Assembly (NCBI GenBank): GCA_035610365.1
Contig: CM069437.1
Location: forward strand, 59,668,093 to 59,732,092
Direction of reading: 5' to 3'
Origin: Aquatica leii
Taxonomy: Eukaryota > Arthropoda > Insecta > Coleoptera > Lampyridae
DNA length: 64,000 nucleotides
The notes below the pieces were generated by a model, which worked only from the letters and a program-made list of their open reading frames with translations, searched no databases and was not told the origin of the DNA. Shown one piece after another: positions 1-10,097 of this stretch (position 1 is the first letter of the stretch; each line of letters starts with the position of its first letter). The position numbers and the translations under genes are program-made.

Positions 1-590
1 TTATGAGTGGCTCTAATAGATCCAACGGATCGAAAATTTGACAAATTGTCGAGAGAATCATGCATTTTGATATGCGATCTAAATTGTTATTTATCGAATA
101 TTGTATGATATCGCTTGTTGCGTTCCAATAAATGCCTAAAGTTTTATATTTATTTTCACCTATATGTAAAACACTGGAATCTGAACTTCGGTCAATCTTA
201 AAATGATCTACTGCGGACCAATCATTACAAAGCCATTTTCTTAGTTCAAAGCCTGAGTTTGCTAAGAGACCGCTAACATTTTTTTGAATTTCTACAATTT
301 CCGGTAATGTGTTAGCACCGATTATCAAATCGTCAATATAAAAATCGTTAATGATAATTTTAATTGCAATTGGATTTTTTTTCTTATTTTCGATACCTAC
401 TTGCATTAATGACCTAATCGCCAAATATGGAGCAGAATTAGTTCCGTAAGTTACTGTATTTAACGTATAACACTTTAATGGTTTTGTAGCATCCTCTCGC
501 CAAAAAATCTTTTGAAATTTACGCTGTTGACTTGACGATACATTTTTGCTACGTCCGCGGTTATTACAAACTTATACTTGCGAAATCTTA
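1..590 (-). pseudogene. BEL/Pao retrotransposon pol fragment (reverse transcriptase)
   Basis: Minus-strand translation gives the BEL/Pao signature ADVAKMYRQ near 555-530 and the catalytic box FYIDDL near 345-328, followed by a stretch typical of the RT thumb region (GFELRKW). The reading frame runs off the left edge of the window, so RNase H and integrase would lie outside. At least one in-frame stop follows the first motif and the frame shifts, so the copy is dead. Gag and protease are missing: homology stops near 590, only about 570 bp from a candidate primer-binding site at 1158-1175. A second copy of the same superfamily lies at 11268-16813 in the same orientation. Confidence 0.85.
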
Positions 591-959
591 ATAATATAAC
601 AAACATTTCTCGTGTGACCTACCTAACATTGTTAGCGAGCTTGTTGCGCAACTCAGGTAGTTTAGATAAGCGAAGAGTGCGCTAACAAACGAGGTAAAGA
701 AATTAATTAAACAATTAGAAAAATTGTCAAAATTGATCAATTAACTTCCGAAGTCAGGGATGCCAAATAATTTGATTTTAAGACTAAACTATTAAAGTCT
801 TATCTGCAATAAAAAGTTACACAGGAAAAATTTACTGATTCAATCTCAAAAGTAGTTATAATCCTATATTCAAAAACAAAACAAAACAAAAACTATAAGG
901 TAAAATTCAGTAAGATTACTTAAAACTAAGAATAGAATTTTTTAATATTGAAACGTTCG

Positions 960-1125
960 AGAAATTATTTGCAAATGCAAGAGCCTTCTAGAAGCTGTTA
1001 TCCATCTTCTAGAAGATATACCAAAAAATAGGGAACGCTCGAGAAGGATTTCCGTATGTGTATATATACCGACGAGACAAATCGTAGGTCAGTTATTACT
1101 GGAATGCGAATACAGCAGTGTTAAG
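960..1125 (+). promoter_or_regulatory. Heat-shock-type promoter architecture, probably in a retroelement LTR or leader
   Basis: Two identical perfect palindromes CTTCTAGAAG (985-994 and 1006-1015) lie 21 bp apart; this is the inverted TTC/GAA arrangement bound by heat-shock factor. A TATA box (TATATATA, 1061-1068) follows, and an arthropod initiator TCAGTT (1089-1094) lies about 30 bp downstream of it. Motifs are read directly; promoter function is inferred. No ORF starts downstream before the CXC element. A related arrangement sits at 54526-54645. Confidence 0.45.
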
Positions 1126-1157
1126 AAGATTATTAAAGTGGAAATAAATAACTCGTT

Positions 1158-1222
1158 ATCCCACTTCTGACACCAAATGTTGCGAATTTATTTATTAATT
1201 AGTAATTAGTAATTAGCTAAAA
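1158..1222 (-). other. Candidate primer-binding site and LTR edge of a minus-strand LTR element
   Basis: Read on the minus strand, 1175-1158 matches an 18-nt primer-binding-site type complementary to the 3' end (with CCA) of a tRNA, resembling tRNA-Leu. Just outside it the minus strand ends in CGCAACA, the CA end expected of an LTR, with a 2-nt gap (LTR edge at 1178). Only 45 bp of LTR remain before the CXC element begins at 1223. The PBS assignment rests on remembered tRNA ends. Confidence 0.4.
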
Positions 1223-1339
1223 AGCTGTTATGGTATGACGTATTATATTAGGTAACTGTAAACCTGTGTTCCATCCATCCTCTAGTTTCGATAAGAAAAC
1301 TAAACTGCAAAGTAGGCAACATTAAAATGATCTAACACT
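1223..1339 (+). repeat. Left 117-bp terminal inverted repeat of the CXC element
   Basis: Pairs with 6177-6293 in reverse complement along its whole length; the best stretches are the outer 32 bases and the inner ~45 bases. The middle part around 1275-1290 is the most diverged. Confidence 0.85.
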
Positions 1340-2039
1340 AAAAATGAAACTAGAGATACACAGGTCATGAAATTAAATATTTACAAAATTTATTAAAATG
1401 CAAACATCTTTGCGTAAAACGGGTAGTGCAAGCGAATTGGTCACTACAGCTCTTAGTCATCCGTGCAGGTGTTCGTGTTTTATTGTTTCAAAAAGCTTTA
1501 AAATCACTGTACGTTTAGTTTGAATAATTATATTAATAAGTACCTACCTACTTAACTATTATTCTGTGTATAACAATTTGTTTATAAAACTATTGACATT
1601 AAAAGTGTAATGTTTTGTATCTTATATTTGTGAAATTTATAATGGTGTAAAAAGATCCAATACAAAGTGCTCGAATAAAACGAAATATATAGTACCAGTA
1701 ATTAGTAAGTACATAGTATAAGTTATCTCCATTGCAGGTTTGCTTTGATTACACAGGCCAACAAATTTTGATCTTTTGAAAGTTGATTTTGATCTGATAT
1801 CTGATTTTGTATAATCTTGACCTACTGAATTCAAATCCGAGAACCATAAGGTTTGTTATCACTTCTTAAAAAATTATTTAAAAAGTGTGCGTGCTAGAAC
1901 CAAAAAAATGTTGTTTCTCTATTATTTTAGCCCCCACCACTCCAAAAAAATAAAAAAAATTCAAATCACAATTGTTTTTGTTGGCCTGTGTTATTTTTCA
2001 ATCAGTATACGATTATCTCGATTCATTTCAGTACGAATT

Positions 2040-4797
2040 GAATTAATACCTACAATAAGGGATGACCTTGAAACATGTCTCATTTGCGAGAAATTATTTT
2101 CTACCTCGGATAAAATTATAACGTCGTAAAACTCGATCTGGCAACTGTAAGAGCCGCTAGTGAGCAAAGACAAGATGGTTTCTCAAAAAAACTAGAAGGT
2201 GTTTAGCAGATCAAACTCCATTCCATTTGCCGTAAAACATATACTAGTAAAACTAATATCCAGGCTTCTGCTAAAAAGGTGCAACCAATTCCGAAGACTG
2301 AAAAGAAAGAACTTCAATCCCGCTGCTTTGGATGGGAACGGATGTGATTTCAAAACCCACTGTATGTTTTGCGGATTGGAAGCAAATAAAAATGTTTAAA
2401 ACAAAAAAGCTTTAAAATACAGAAATACTGTTCATCACGTCGAAACAATCCCCTTTAAAACAACTCTTGTTGCTCATGCTTTAAAAAGAGACGATTTATT
2501 AGGACGGACTGTATTGGCACGTATTAACAACGTAGGTAATTTAGTAGCGGCGAGCAGCATTTGACAGTCTTTGCCAGTTTATGGAAAATAGCTAAGAATG
2601 TCAATATTCTATTACCGATTTGACAAGCCGGTTCCAAAGTTATCTTGGGAATCAACACAAAGGATACAGTAGTAAATGGCTAAAATTGAAACTTCAGATG
2701 CACTATGGCGATAACATCGTTATAACTAAAAAGTCAGGTCAGATGACAGTAGCCAGTTTTAAGGATTCGTTTCACAAAATTCTGCATAACTCATGGTATA
2801 CCGAAAAGAAAGAAGATAAATGCGAGGAAAGACGTCGAATAGTCAAAACTGCTGCAGAAATAATAAGAGAGGACATAAGAATTCTGGTAAACAACATAGA
2901 CGAATATCCTCCTGTCCATCACTTATCTGTTGAATGTCTCAGATCTACAATACCGGATTCTCTAAGATGTTTCTTTGACGTAATACTCCAATCAAAGATC
3001 GACTCGGAAGGTTTGGAGTTGAAGCGAGCTGCCCTCGAACAAGCAGTGATGTCCGCTTGCAGGCCTCGATCTTTTCTTTCGCCCCTGCTGCTTAGTGTTG
3101 GCCTTTACGCGCATAGACGTTTCGCTTCAAAGCATCTAATTCAGTTGCTAAATAGCTTGGGATGTTCTTCTTCCTACTCCGAAACTCTAAGATTGGAAAA
3201 CTCTTTGATAGCAAGTAATAAACAAAGTGACGACAATGACAATGCTGACTATAATGTCAAAACAATTGATGGCTTAAACAGTTTTCATTGTATGGGTGGC
3301 ATTAAGCACCTGCAGATATAGAAAAAGTCATATGCGCTGTTCCAAGGGTAATAAAAGATCTAAAGGCAGACAACATTGCTGCCTATGATGACTTTCTAGT
3401 TGTATGGTATAGAGCGCCTGCAAAAGCTGGATTAGTTAAAATTACAATGCGCGATGTGGCTGCTGTTCACAAATTGCCTATCCGTTCTGGATTCGGCCAT
3501 AGATTTCTTCTGTTGGACCGCCTATGGTTAGTTTGTCACAGCTTAGGAAATCTTGGTACTCCCGCGTGGAACAGATTTATTTATGCAAACCGGTTTTGAG
3601 AAATGCACACTTTACCATAATAGTAGCGTAGAAGCGTTGCATTTCATAAAGTTAGGAGCACCATTTACACTGCACTTAAGTTTGCAGCTTCTCAGTGCCT
3701 AAAACAAAACCAGAAGCATTGCTTTGTAACATTCGATCAGCCTCTATATCTTAAATCATCTGATATCGTCGCTAGCAACATTAGTGGAGATTTGACGAAT
3801 GTTGTAGTAAGATTAGGTGGCTTTCACCTGTTAATGTCCTATATGGGTTCAATCGGATACATCATGGGCGGAAGTGGGTTAGAATATGTGTGGTCCTTAG
3901 TATATGCCAAAGCGTCAATTAGCCACATGATGACTGGCCACGCTTATAGTCGATCTGTTAGGGCACATTTTTTTACACAATTGGCTATAGGAGTAATGTT
4001 GACGCAACAGACAGACCTCGAGGAAACTACAAAGAGAGAGATCAGTAACCTGCAAACAGATTTTATGGATAATTTCTGCTTGCCAGAATACCTTGTGACC
4101 AACAATACACTGACCAGAGTTTCAGAACGTTTTGAAGAACGATGTGAAGTGGTTGCCAGTACAGTTCGCACAGCAAAGCTTTGGGTAGAATATTACCGGT
4201 TGGTAGCACTAATACAATTATATATAAGAGCGAAGAGGTCAGGAGATTGGATACTGCATTTGGAATGTATACGAAGCATGTTGCCCTTTTTTCATGCTAC
4301 AGGACATCTGCAATACGCAAAGTGTGTCCACCTGTATTTGCAGGAAATGGAAAATAGGATGTCTGCAGAGGAATTTCGTAAGTTTTGCAACCTGGGCTAT
4401 TTTACTATTCGTCGCACTCATAAGTTTTGGTCAAGCACGTGGACGGATATAGTAATTGAACAAAACCTCATGCGTGCTTTTAAGACCGAAGGTCTCACCC
4501 ATGGCCGAGGAATAACGAATAGCACTTTTGCTCGCTGGATTTTAAGACAGCAAGCATGCAGGAGGGTTTGTAATGCAATGGACACACTGTGTCGACTCAC
4601 TCATGTATCTTCTGAACAGCACGTTGAACTACGAAACAGTCGAAAATCTCGTGACTTTCATGACTTTAGACAGATTCTTTCATGGTTTGAGGCACACTCT
4701 CTTTTTGATGAAACAGTACAGGACAAACTGATTTCGTTATCTACAGGGAGTGTTGCGGATTCGTCAATTAATTGTGACTGTGCCTTCGAGCACGGCC
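2040..4797 (+). pseudogene. CXC-domain protein of the TIR element, N-terminal and central parts (broken)
   Basis: The protein is read in pieces in shifting frames. A CxxC motif (CLICEK) lies near 2077-2095. A second region ends at 2400 with CMFCG. The longest N-terminal block is 2620-3321 (233 residues, ending DGLNSFHCMGGI). A block at 3792-4797 carries the family hallmarks GGFHLLMSYMGSIGYIM, GHAYSRSVR, IRSMLPFF, and FKTEGLTHGRGI followed by FARWILRQ. Stops and frameshifts occur near 2130, 2400, 2575, 3321 and 3600. Intact relatives are, as I recall, about 1,000-1,300 residues. Homology ends abruptly after CDCAFEHG at ~4797, where antisense LINE sequence begins. The PIN/NYN-like nuclease segment I would expect next is absent. 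The function of the family is unknown to me. Confidence 0.75.
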
Positions 4798-5660
4798 TAA
4801 GGTTTTTAGTTGTTTCCATATATTTTTAGGACGTTGTTCTTGTGATAAGCTATTCAAAAATGCTTTTTTTTCATGTTTAATAGAGAACGTTGTATAATTA
4901 CGTAACTGTTTGTAATAGCTTCAATCACTTTCAGAAAAAGTACGCTTAAACTTTTTAAGAGCTTTTTCACGCATAGCAATTAAAAGTTTGACATTTTCGG
5001 TGATCCATGGTGTTGCAGGTTTCTTAAATTTATAAGTGAGTAAAGGTGCATGTAGATTAAAAAGATGTAAAACGTGATAATTTAAAAATTCTATTTTTTG
5101 ATCAATATTAGAAATATCAAAGATTGTTTGCCAGGGAATAGAACGAAGGTCATATGAAAACAATTCTAAATCAAAATTTTTAAAACTTCTAAAAGTACGT
5201 TCTACAGAAGAAGATGGTAAATGCGTTAATTCTAGTGTACAGTGCACTAAACAGTGATCCGCCAAATCGTGTACCTGGGTGACTCCGGAGCATCCAATTG
5301 GCGACTCTACAAAAGTAATTATATAATCAATTAAAGTTGTAGAGTAATTTGTGATTCTAGTGGGTTCTGAAATAATTTGCTTTAGGTTATGGGAATCGAG
5401 TAAGTTGTTGATTTTTAAAAATCTGCTATCGGTAACAGATAGTGCATTAATATTAAAATCGTTCATGCAAATAAACTCTTCTGTTACATGAAGCAGTTCA
5501 AAGAGGATGTCGTCAAATTTTTCCAAAAACTTTATAAAATTATTTTCTGGTCTATAGGCTGCTCCCACAACAATGGTAATGCCATTGACTATAATGCGAA
5601 CCCAAACACACTCCAACCATTCTAAAATATCTAAAATATAAATTTTTAATTGTCTAAATT
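4798..5660 (-). mobile_element. LINE endonuclease fragment inserted in the CXC gene
   Basis: Minus-strand translation from about 5645 to 4800 gives an APE-type endonuclease C-terminal half: VVGAAYRPENN, then FNINAL, then SEPTRI followed by STTLIDYI, and downstream the linker YYKQLRNYTTFSIKHEKK and PKNIWK, as in Jockey/CR1-like LINEs. The N-terminal endonuclease, RT and 3' tail are absent, so this is an internal piece rather than a simple 5'-truncated insertion. An apparent 379-residue minus ORF (4921-6060) fuses this piece to antisense CXC sequence and is an artefact. Confidence 0.75.
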
Positions 5661-6146
5661 CTGATCCTTTCATGATTGCGCCTGTAGGCGAAAAATTCCT
5701 TTTGCGACTATATGGAGAAAAACAATGTAAGACATTAAACGATCTTCGATATGTCACATTCCAAAAGACCATTACACGACAGAAAGTAACGGCGTCATTT
5801 GAAGTAGCCTCATTACCTCCAACTTCAGATGCAGCTCGTCTGCATTCTTTTAAGGTGTATCTGCAGGTACAAATTTGGCACGGAGAAAATGACACCATTA
5901 AGCCTATCAACTGGGGATGGCGTGAGGCTTCAGACATGCTGATTTCTATGCCAAGTACTACACCTCCGGCACCGGATGAACTTCTTGATCTGATAACATG
6001 TAACTGCTGATTGCATTCGTGGCTGCGAATGCAGAAAGGTAGGCCTTGCGTGTTCTCCATTATGTGGTCGTTGTCGTGGAACTGCGTGTAAAAACCACGA
6101 ACTGGAAGAAGAAGGATCAGAGGACGAAGAAAGAGAGCAATCGTAG
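5661..6146 (+). pseudogene. CXC-domain protein, C-terminal part with the cysteine-rich CXC motif
   Basis: The frame at 5672-6010 matches the family C-terminus (GEKFLLRLYG, AALPP-like ASLPPTSDAARLHSF, NWGWREASDML, PPAPDELLDLITCNC). A 1-nt shift near 6005 then continues as DCIRGCECRKVGLACSPLCG followed by RCRGTACKNH, a dense array of nine cysteines, and ends in an acidic tail with a stop at 6144-6146. The cysteine spacing is what earns these proteins the Tesmin/TSO1-like CXC label; such CXC motifs bind zinc. The right TIR starts 30 bp after the stop. Confidence 0.8.
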
Positions 6147-6176
6147 AAATAATGTAAGGTATAGATATATACAGTA

Positions 6177-6293
6177 AGTGTTAGATCACTTTAATGTTGC
6201 CTACTTTGCAGTTTAGTTTCCTTATCGTAACGACAGGACGAAAGGAACACAGATTTACATTTACCTAATATAATACGTCATACCATAACAGCT
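6177..6293 (-). repeat. Right 117-bp terminal inverted repeat of the CXC element
   Basis: Reverse complement of 1223-1339. It begins 30 bp after the stop codon of the CXC protein and ends CATAACAGCT. Confidence 0.85.
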
Positions 6294-6464
6294 ATGAGTC
6301 ATATCTAGTTGATTTTTTTATGTATCATAACCATAATAATGTTAAATTAAGGAATAAAAATATCTGTTTTTACGATCCTGAGTATATCTAGTTTCCTTTT
6401 TTATCCATGTGATTCTAGGTCTTAATGTTGCGAGAAAACTGCTAGCCCTACGATAAAATATGAT

Positions 6465-6479
6465 ATGACATTTTTTGTA
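6465..6479. repeat. Target-site duplication (left) of the Penelope-like element
   Basis: ATGACATTTTTTGTA, identical to 7989-8003. Confidence 0.85.
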
Positions 6480-6513
6480 ATAGCGAAGGCTTCCACGGCC
6501 GGAATCTATACTA

Positions 6514-7047
6514 ACATTAGAATGTCTTCCGGGTTTGGACCGTGTCATATTTGCAACCGAAGCTGCCAACGTTTCGCCCACTTTCGTAAGGGGCTTCATC
6601 AGGGCGTGAGATAAATCGCAAAACTCAAACAAGCAATCGAAATCTAACTAAGAACTTCTCAAAAGTTAGGTTATCCACTTGTAAAACAAGCCATAACCTA
6701 AGCTATGAAAAGGTAAGAAAGAAAACGATAACCTGAAAAAGCAAACGAAAATCTAACAAAGAACCACTACCGAGTTAGGTAATCAACTTGTGAACCAAGC
6801 CAGATTCTAAACTCCGTAGAAGTAACTTAAGAAGAAATAGTCTCCGTATTTAAAGGAAAAGGATCGTCACGGATGATTAAGCTCGACCCTGATTGGGTTA
6901 CGGTTGCTAGGGGGCGTGTTTTTGATAAATGACTAATAACCGGGAACCAAAGAGGGGATAGTTCGAAACCATGATCGCGATTGAAGTTATTGGGGTGTTT
7001 GATGATTTCTATGCTTTCTCGAAATTTCCTGTTGAAAAAGAATGGAG
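6514..7047 (-). repeat. Inverted arm (left) of the Penelope-like insertion
   Basis: Reverse complement of 7459-7991, about 534 bp with only scattered differences. It includes the end of the endonuclease ORF and the 3' untranslated region with a hammerhead-type motif. Confidence 0.9.
6571..6602 (-). ncRNA. Hammerhead-ribozyme-type core (intact version)
   Basis: Read on the minus strand from 6602: CTGATGA, then a stem GCCC...GGGC closed by an 11-nt loop, then GAAAC. This matches the conserved hammerhead core (CUGAUGA - helix II - GAAA). Hammerhead motifs are known in the pseudo-LTRs of Penelope-like elements. Stem III and the cleavage site were not convincingly assigned by eye. Confidence 0.6.
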
Positions 7048-7679
7048 TTATTAATCGTCGTTTACATCCACGTACTCGATTACCTAAGGACATTTCTACT
7101 CCCGAATCCAACCCGAAATTGGCCTTTTTACCCTACATTCACAAGGTTACAGATCAAATAGGGAAACTCCTTCGTAAGAATGGTATTAAACCCATATTCA
7201 ACTCGACAGGCAAAATCTCTCAGATTCTTCCTTCTCCCAAAGACAAATTTCCTACACTTTCATCTCAAGGTGTATACCAAATTCCCTGTTCTTGTGGTTT
7301 AGTCTACATTGGTGAAACCGGTCGTTCCGTCATTACTCGCATTTCAGAACATGATCGTTGTATAAGGAAAAGGTATACTTCCAAGTCTGCGGTCGCTGAA
7401 CATCATTTTACTACAGGTCACAACATAAATTTTGATAATGTTTCGTTGATTGCCAAATCTCCATTCTTTTTCAACAGGAAATTTCGAGAAAGCATAGAAA
7501 TCATCAAACACCCCAATAACTTCAATCGCGATCATGATTTCGAACTATCCCCTCTTTGGTTCCCGGTTATTAGTCATTTATCAAAAACACGCCCCCTAGC
7601 AACCGTAACCCAATCAGGGTCGAGCTTAATCATCCGTGACGATCCTTTTCTTTTAAATACGGAGACTATTTCTTCTTAA
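7048..7679 (+). pseudogene. Penelope-like element: RT C-terminus linker and GIY-YIG endonuclease
   Basis: The translation has the Penelope RT-to-endonuclease linker (AFLPYIHKVTDQIGKLLRKN) followed by the GIY-YIG nuclease: GVYQIPCSCG at about 7269, VYIGETGRS at about 7306, then RISEHD, with SAVAEHHFTTGHNI including the conserved His. The CSCG cysteines before GIY-YIG are typical of animal Penelope endonucleases. The frame stays open to the stop at 7679 but upstream enters the inverted arm near 7047, so the RT palm and fingers are gone. This is a truncated, non-autonomous copy, although the endonuclease domain itself looks intact. Confidence 0.85.
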
Positions 7680-7988
7680 GTTACTTCTACGGAGTTTAGA
7701 ATCTGGCTTGGTTCACAAGTTGATTACCTAACTCGGTAGTGGTTCTTTGTTAGATTTTCGTTTGCTTTTTCAGGTTATCGTTTTCTTTCTTACCTTTTCA
7801 TAGTTTAGGTTATGGCTTGTTTTACAAGTGGATAACCTAACTTTTGAGAAGTTCTTAGTTAGATTTCGATTGCTTGTTTGAGTTTTGCGATTTATCTCAC
7901 GCCCTGATGAAACCCCTTACGAAAGTGGGCAAAACGTTGGCAGCTTCGGTTGCAAATATGACACGGTCCAAACCCGGAAGACATTCTA
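7459..7988 (+). repeat. Inverted arm (right) of the Penelope-like insertion
   Basis: Pairs with 6514-7047. Contains the last 70 codons of the endonuclease ORF and the 3' untranslated region. Confidence 0.9.
7904..7935 (+). ncRNA. Hammerhead-type motif (mutated copy)
   Basis: Same motif as the left arm, but GAAAC has become AAAAC (the conserved G of the core is lost) and the first pair of helix II is G to A. Ribozyme activity is therefore not expected from this arm. Confidence 0.55.
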
Positions 7989-8003
7989 ATGACATTTTTT
8001 GTA
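7989..8003. repeat. Target-site duplication (right) of the Penelope-like element
   Basis: Identical to 6465-6479; it overlaps the last three bases shared by both inverted arms. Confidence 0.85.
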
Positions 8004-9400
8004 CAAATTTTAAAGATCTTTAATTTATGTTACTTGAAAATTTACCGTTGGAGCGTTTATAAGCGAGATAATTAACAAATAAGTTTTTTTGTCTGCCATT
8101 TTGTAATATGGCGTCTGACGCACGCGGAGGATTGATGGTGAACTTTGGTATGTTGGAAAGGATGATGTAAACTATATCACTGCCAATTTTCAGCCTTGTG
8201 CTATTTACTTCCAGGTGATAACCTATAATGACTGGGCTATATACGCTTCGCTTTTTTTTTGAAGGAAGAATGTTACGAGTGTTACTTAGCAACGTCTATA
8301 CTTTTAAATTTGATTATTTTTGCCTTGCGCCGTTGAAGTTAGATATCGTTCCAGTTTCTTATCAACATTAATTTTTTCAATTTTGCATGGTTTTCAAATA
8401 CAATCACTGACAATGTTAAAATAATTAATTTTATTAAGCGATACGCATTTACTATGTTTACATGTTTCAAGACAAAAAGACACAAAGTAAACTTCATCAA
8501 AGTTTTAATTATATTAGTACTAATCTAAACTATATCGCATTGCAAAAAACTTAAATAGTAATCAGTTAATTGCATATTAAAAATTATACAAGGTTATCAT
8601 AATCTTAAGGTCACTCTTATCACATTTTTGCAATAAAATTTTACTTTTACTTAATTGAAAATGACAGAAAATAGAAAAAATACTTACAGTTTAGGTATTT
8701 AGAAGCACTATTGTTTCTAACAATTTTATATTATCTGCGTGTATTTTATGCACTAACAAACAGAAAAATCATTAACAGCGAAGTATGTAATTAAAAAAAT
8801 TACGTTGAGTAGAACAATGTCTTTAAGCAGTTAAAGGGTTGACAAGTAATTGTACTCATGACTATCACGATTAGCGTTTAATTAGTTTCTATTCAAAGCA
8901 CCTTTCCAACTACTTTCGTAATTGTTCTAACACCGTTAATTTAACTCATTTAACCAAAAAGTTACACTAATAATTTATTACTACCGGCCTTAAACTCGAT
9001 TACAATATAATTGACGCAATAATTATATTTATTACTTTCATTGAAGGAAATTACTTTTTTTCCTCCTTGAGTGTTGCAGAATTTTAATGTGTTTAAGTTG
9101 GTGTAATTAACTACATCGATAAGCCCTAAAAGTATGTTTAATGTTCCGTTTCCTGATTTCACAATGTTGATTATGTCAAATTGATAACCATCTATTTTAT
9201 AGTAAATTTGGGGCATTTATTTAACTGTAATTTACCTTGAATGAAATGCACGTACATTACAGTAATTTTGGTGTATGATAAGGATAATAATCACTTCCTA
9301 TATTCATGAATCAAATTATTTGTTTATTTTTTTTCAACATCTGTACTTACAGAATTTAATTTGTGAACAATAACGTTAATCGAACAGAAAATTTTACATT
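8004..9400. other. AT-rich stretch without a recognised gene
   Basis: No recognisable domain on either strand. An 84-codon minus-strand ORF at 8962-9216 has no features I recognise and AT-rich low-complexity composition. This is probably decayed TE or intergenic sequence. Confidence 0.5.
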
Positions 9401-9410
9401 TTACGTTAGG

Positions 9411-9752
9411 GCACGAAGATACTGAAGGTATATCGATGAGCGAGGTTTAGGTTGCGGTCGCTACATGTATGTCAAATTTATGTAAAACAAACCTCTACTT
9501 TATTATGAGATCGAACAGATCGAAGATGTTTATCATCGCTGCTTACTACGATGTTTACAATAATGTCAATGTCGAGGTGTGCGAAGATACCAAAGATGCA
9601 TGGATGAGTGCACTTTTGATCGCGATGGCAGTCGCTACCTCAATATCACATTTATGTAAAACAAACCTTTACTTTTTTATAGGACAGCACATACCAAAGA
9701 CGCTTTTATCGCCGGTTACTTTGCAGTCTACAGTAATGACGATGCCAAAACA
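9411..9752. repeat. Degenerate tandem duplication, unit ~170 bp
   Basis: Two imperfect units (about 9411-9580 and 9581-9752) share blocks such as a 14-base TTTATGTAAAACAA followed by ACCT and the order gcgaagatac, gtcgctac, catttatgtaaaac. Units are roughly 65-75% alike. No coding function recognised. Confidence 0.6.
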
Positions 9753-10097
9753 AAATCGTTTTGTTTTTCTTTACGATATAACTTTGGTACAAAGTAACTT
9801 GTAAGCGTATTGATCCACCTTAGACCACGTGGCATTTACTTACTCATTAAAGAAATGCTGTTGCGGTTTTATATATATAAACATAATCATAAATATTTGA
9901 TAAGCACGAGCTTCTTGTTGCTTATTTAGCGTAGTATACAGCCAAATCTTACAGATAACAATTAACGTCAGTTGTTATCTATTACAATTAAGCTCGGTGA
10001 TCTAAGTAAGCCGTGTACATTTCATTATTCTTGGAATAATACTATTTTTAAATACATTTAAGCGCGTGCAATCTTTACGCGCGATTCAAGTAAAACT

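Larger units (their letters stand above)
1223..6293 (+). mobile_element. 5.07-kb TIR element carrying a Tesmin/TSO1-like CXC protein
   Basis: A 117-bp sequence at 1223-1339 recurs in inverted orientation at 6177-6293 with roughly ten mismatches. Between the arms lies essentially one protein-coding unit in forward orientation, broken by frameshifts and by an antisense LINE fragment (4798-5660). The encoded protein belongs to a multi-copy invertebrate family that databases label as Tesmin/TSO1-like CXC domain proteins. Terminal bases read AGCTGTTATGG. No clear target-site duplication is visible (left flank GCTAAA, right flank ATGAGT), so the mechanism cannot be inferred from the ends. No DDE, tyrosine recombinase or reverse transcriptase domain was recognised between the arms apart from the inserted LINE fragment. 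Confidence 0.7.
6480..7988 (+). mobile_element. Penelope-like element insertion with inverted terminal portion
   Basis: The 1,509-bp insert is bounded by a perfect 15-bp duplication (6465-6479 and 7989-8003, ATGACATTTTTTGTA). It contains a 3' Penelope segment on the plus strand (GIY-YIG endonuclease and 3' region) whose last ~530 bp (7459-7988) are present again in inverted orientation at 6514-7047. Inverted or tandem partial copies are a known peculiarity of Penelope-like elements. About 34 bp at the far left (6480-6513) are not part of the inverted repeat. Confidence 0.85.

Noticed and set aside
4921..6060. 379-codon minus-strand ORF
   Set aside because: Chimera: its first third is antisense of the CXC protein and only the rest is LINE endonuclease. 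It is not one gene.
8962..9216. 84-codon minus ORF as a possible small gene
   Set aside because: AT-driven composition, no recognisable motif, no splice sites in matching phase.
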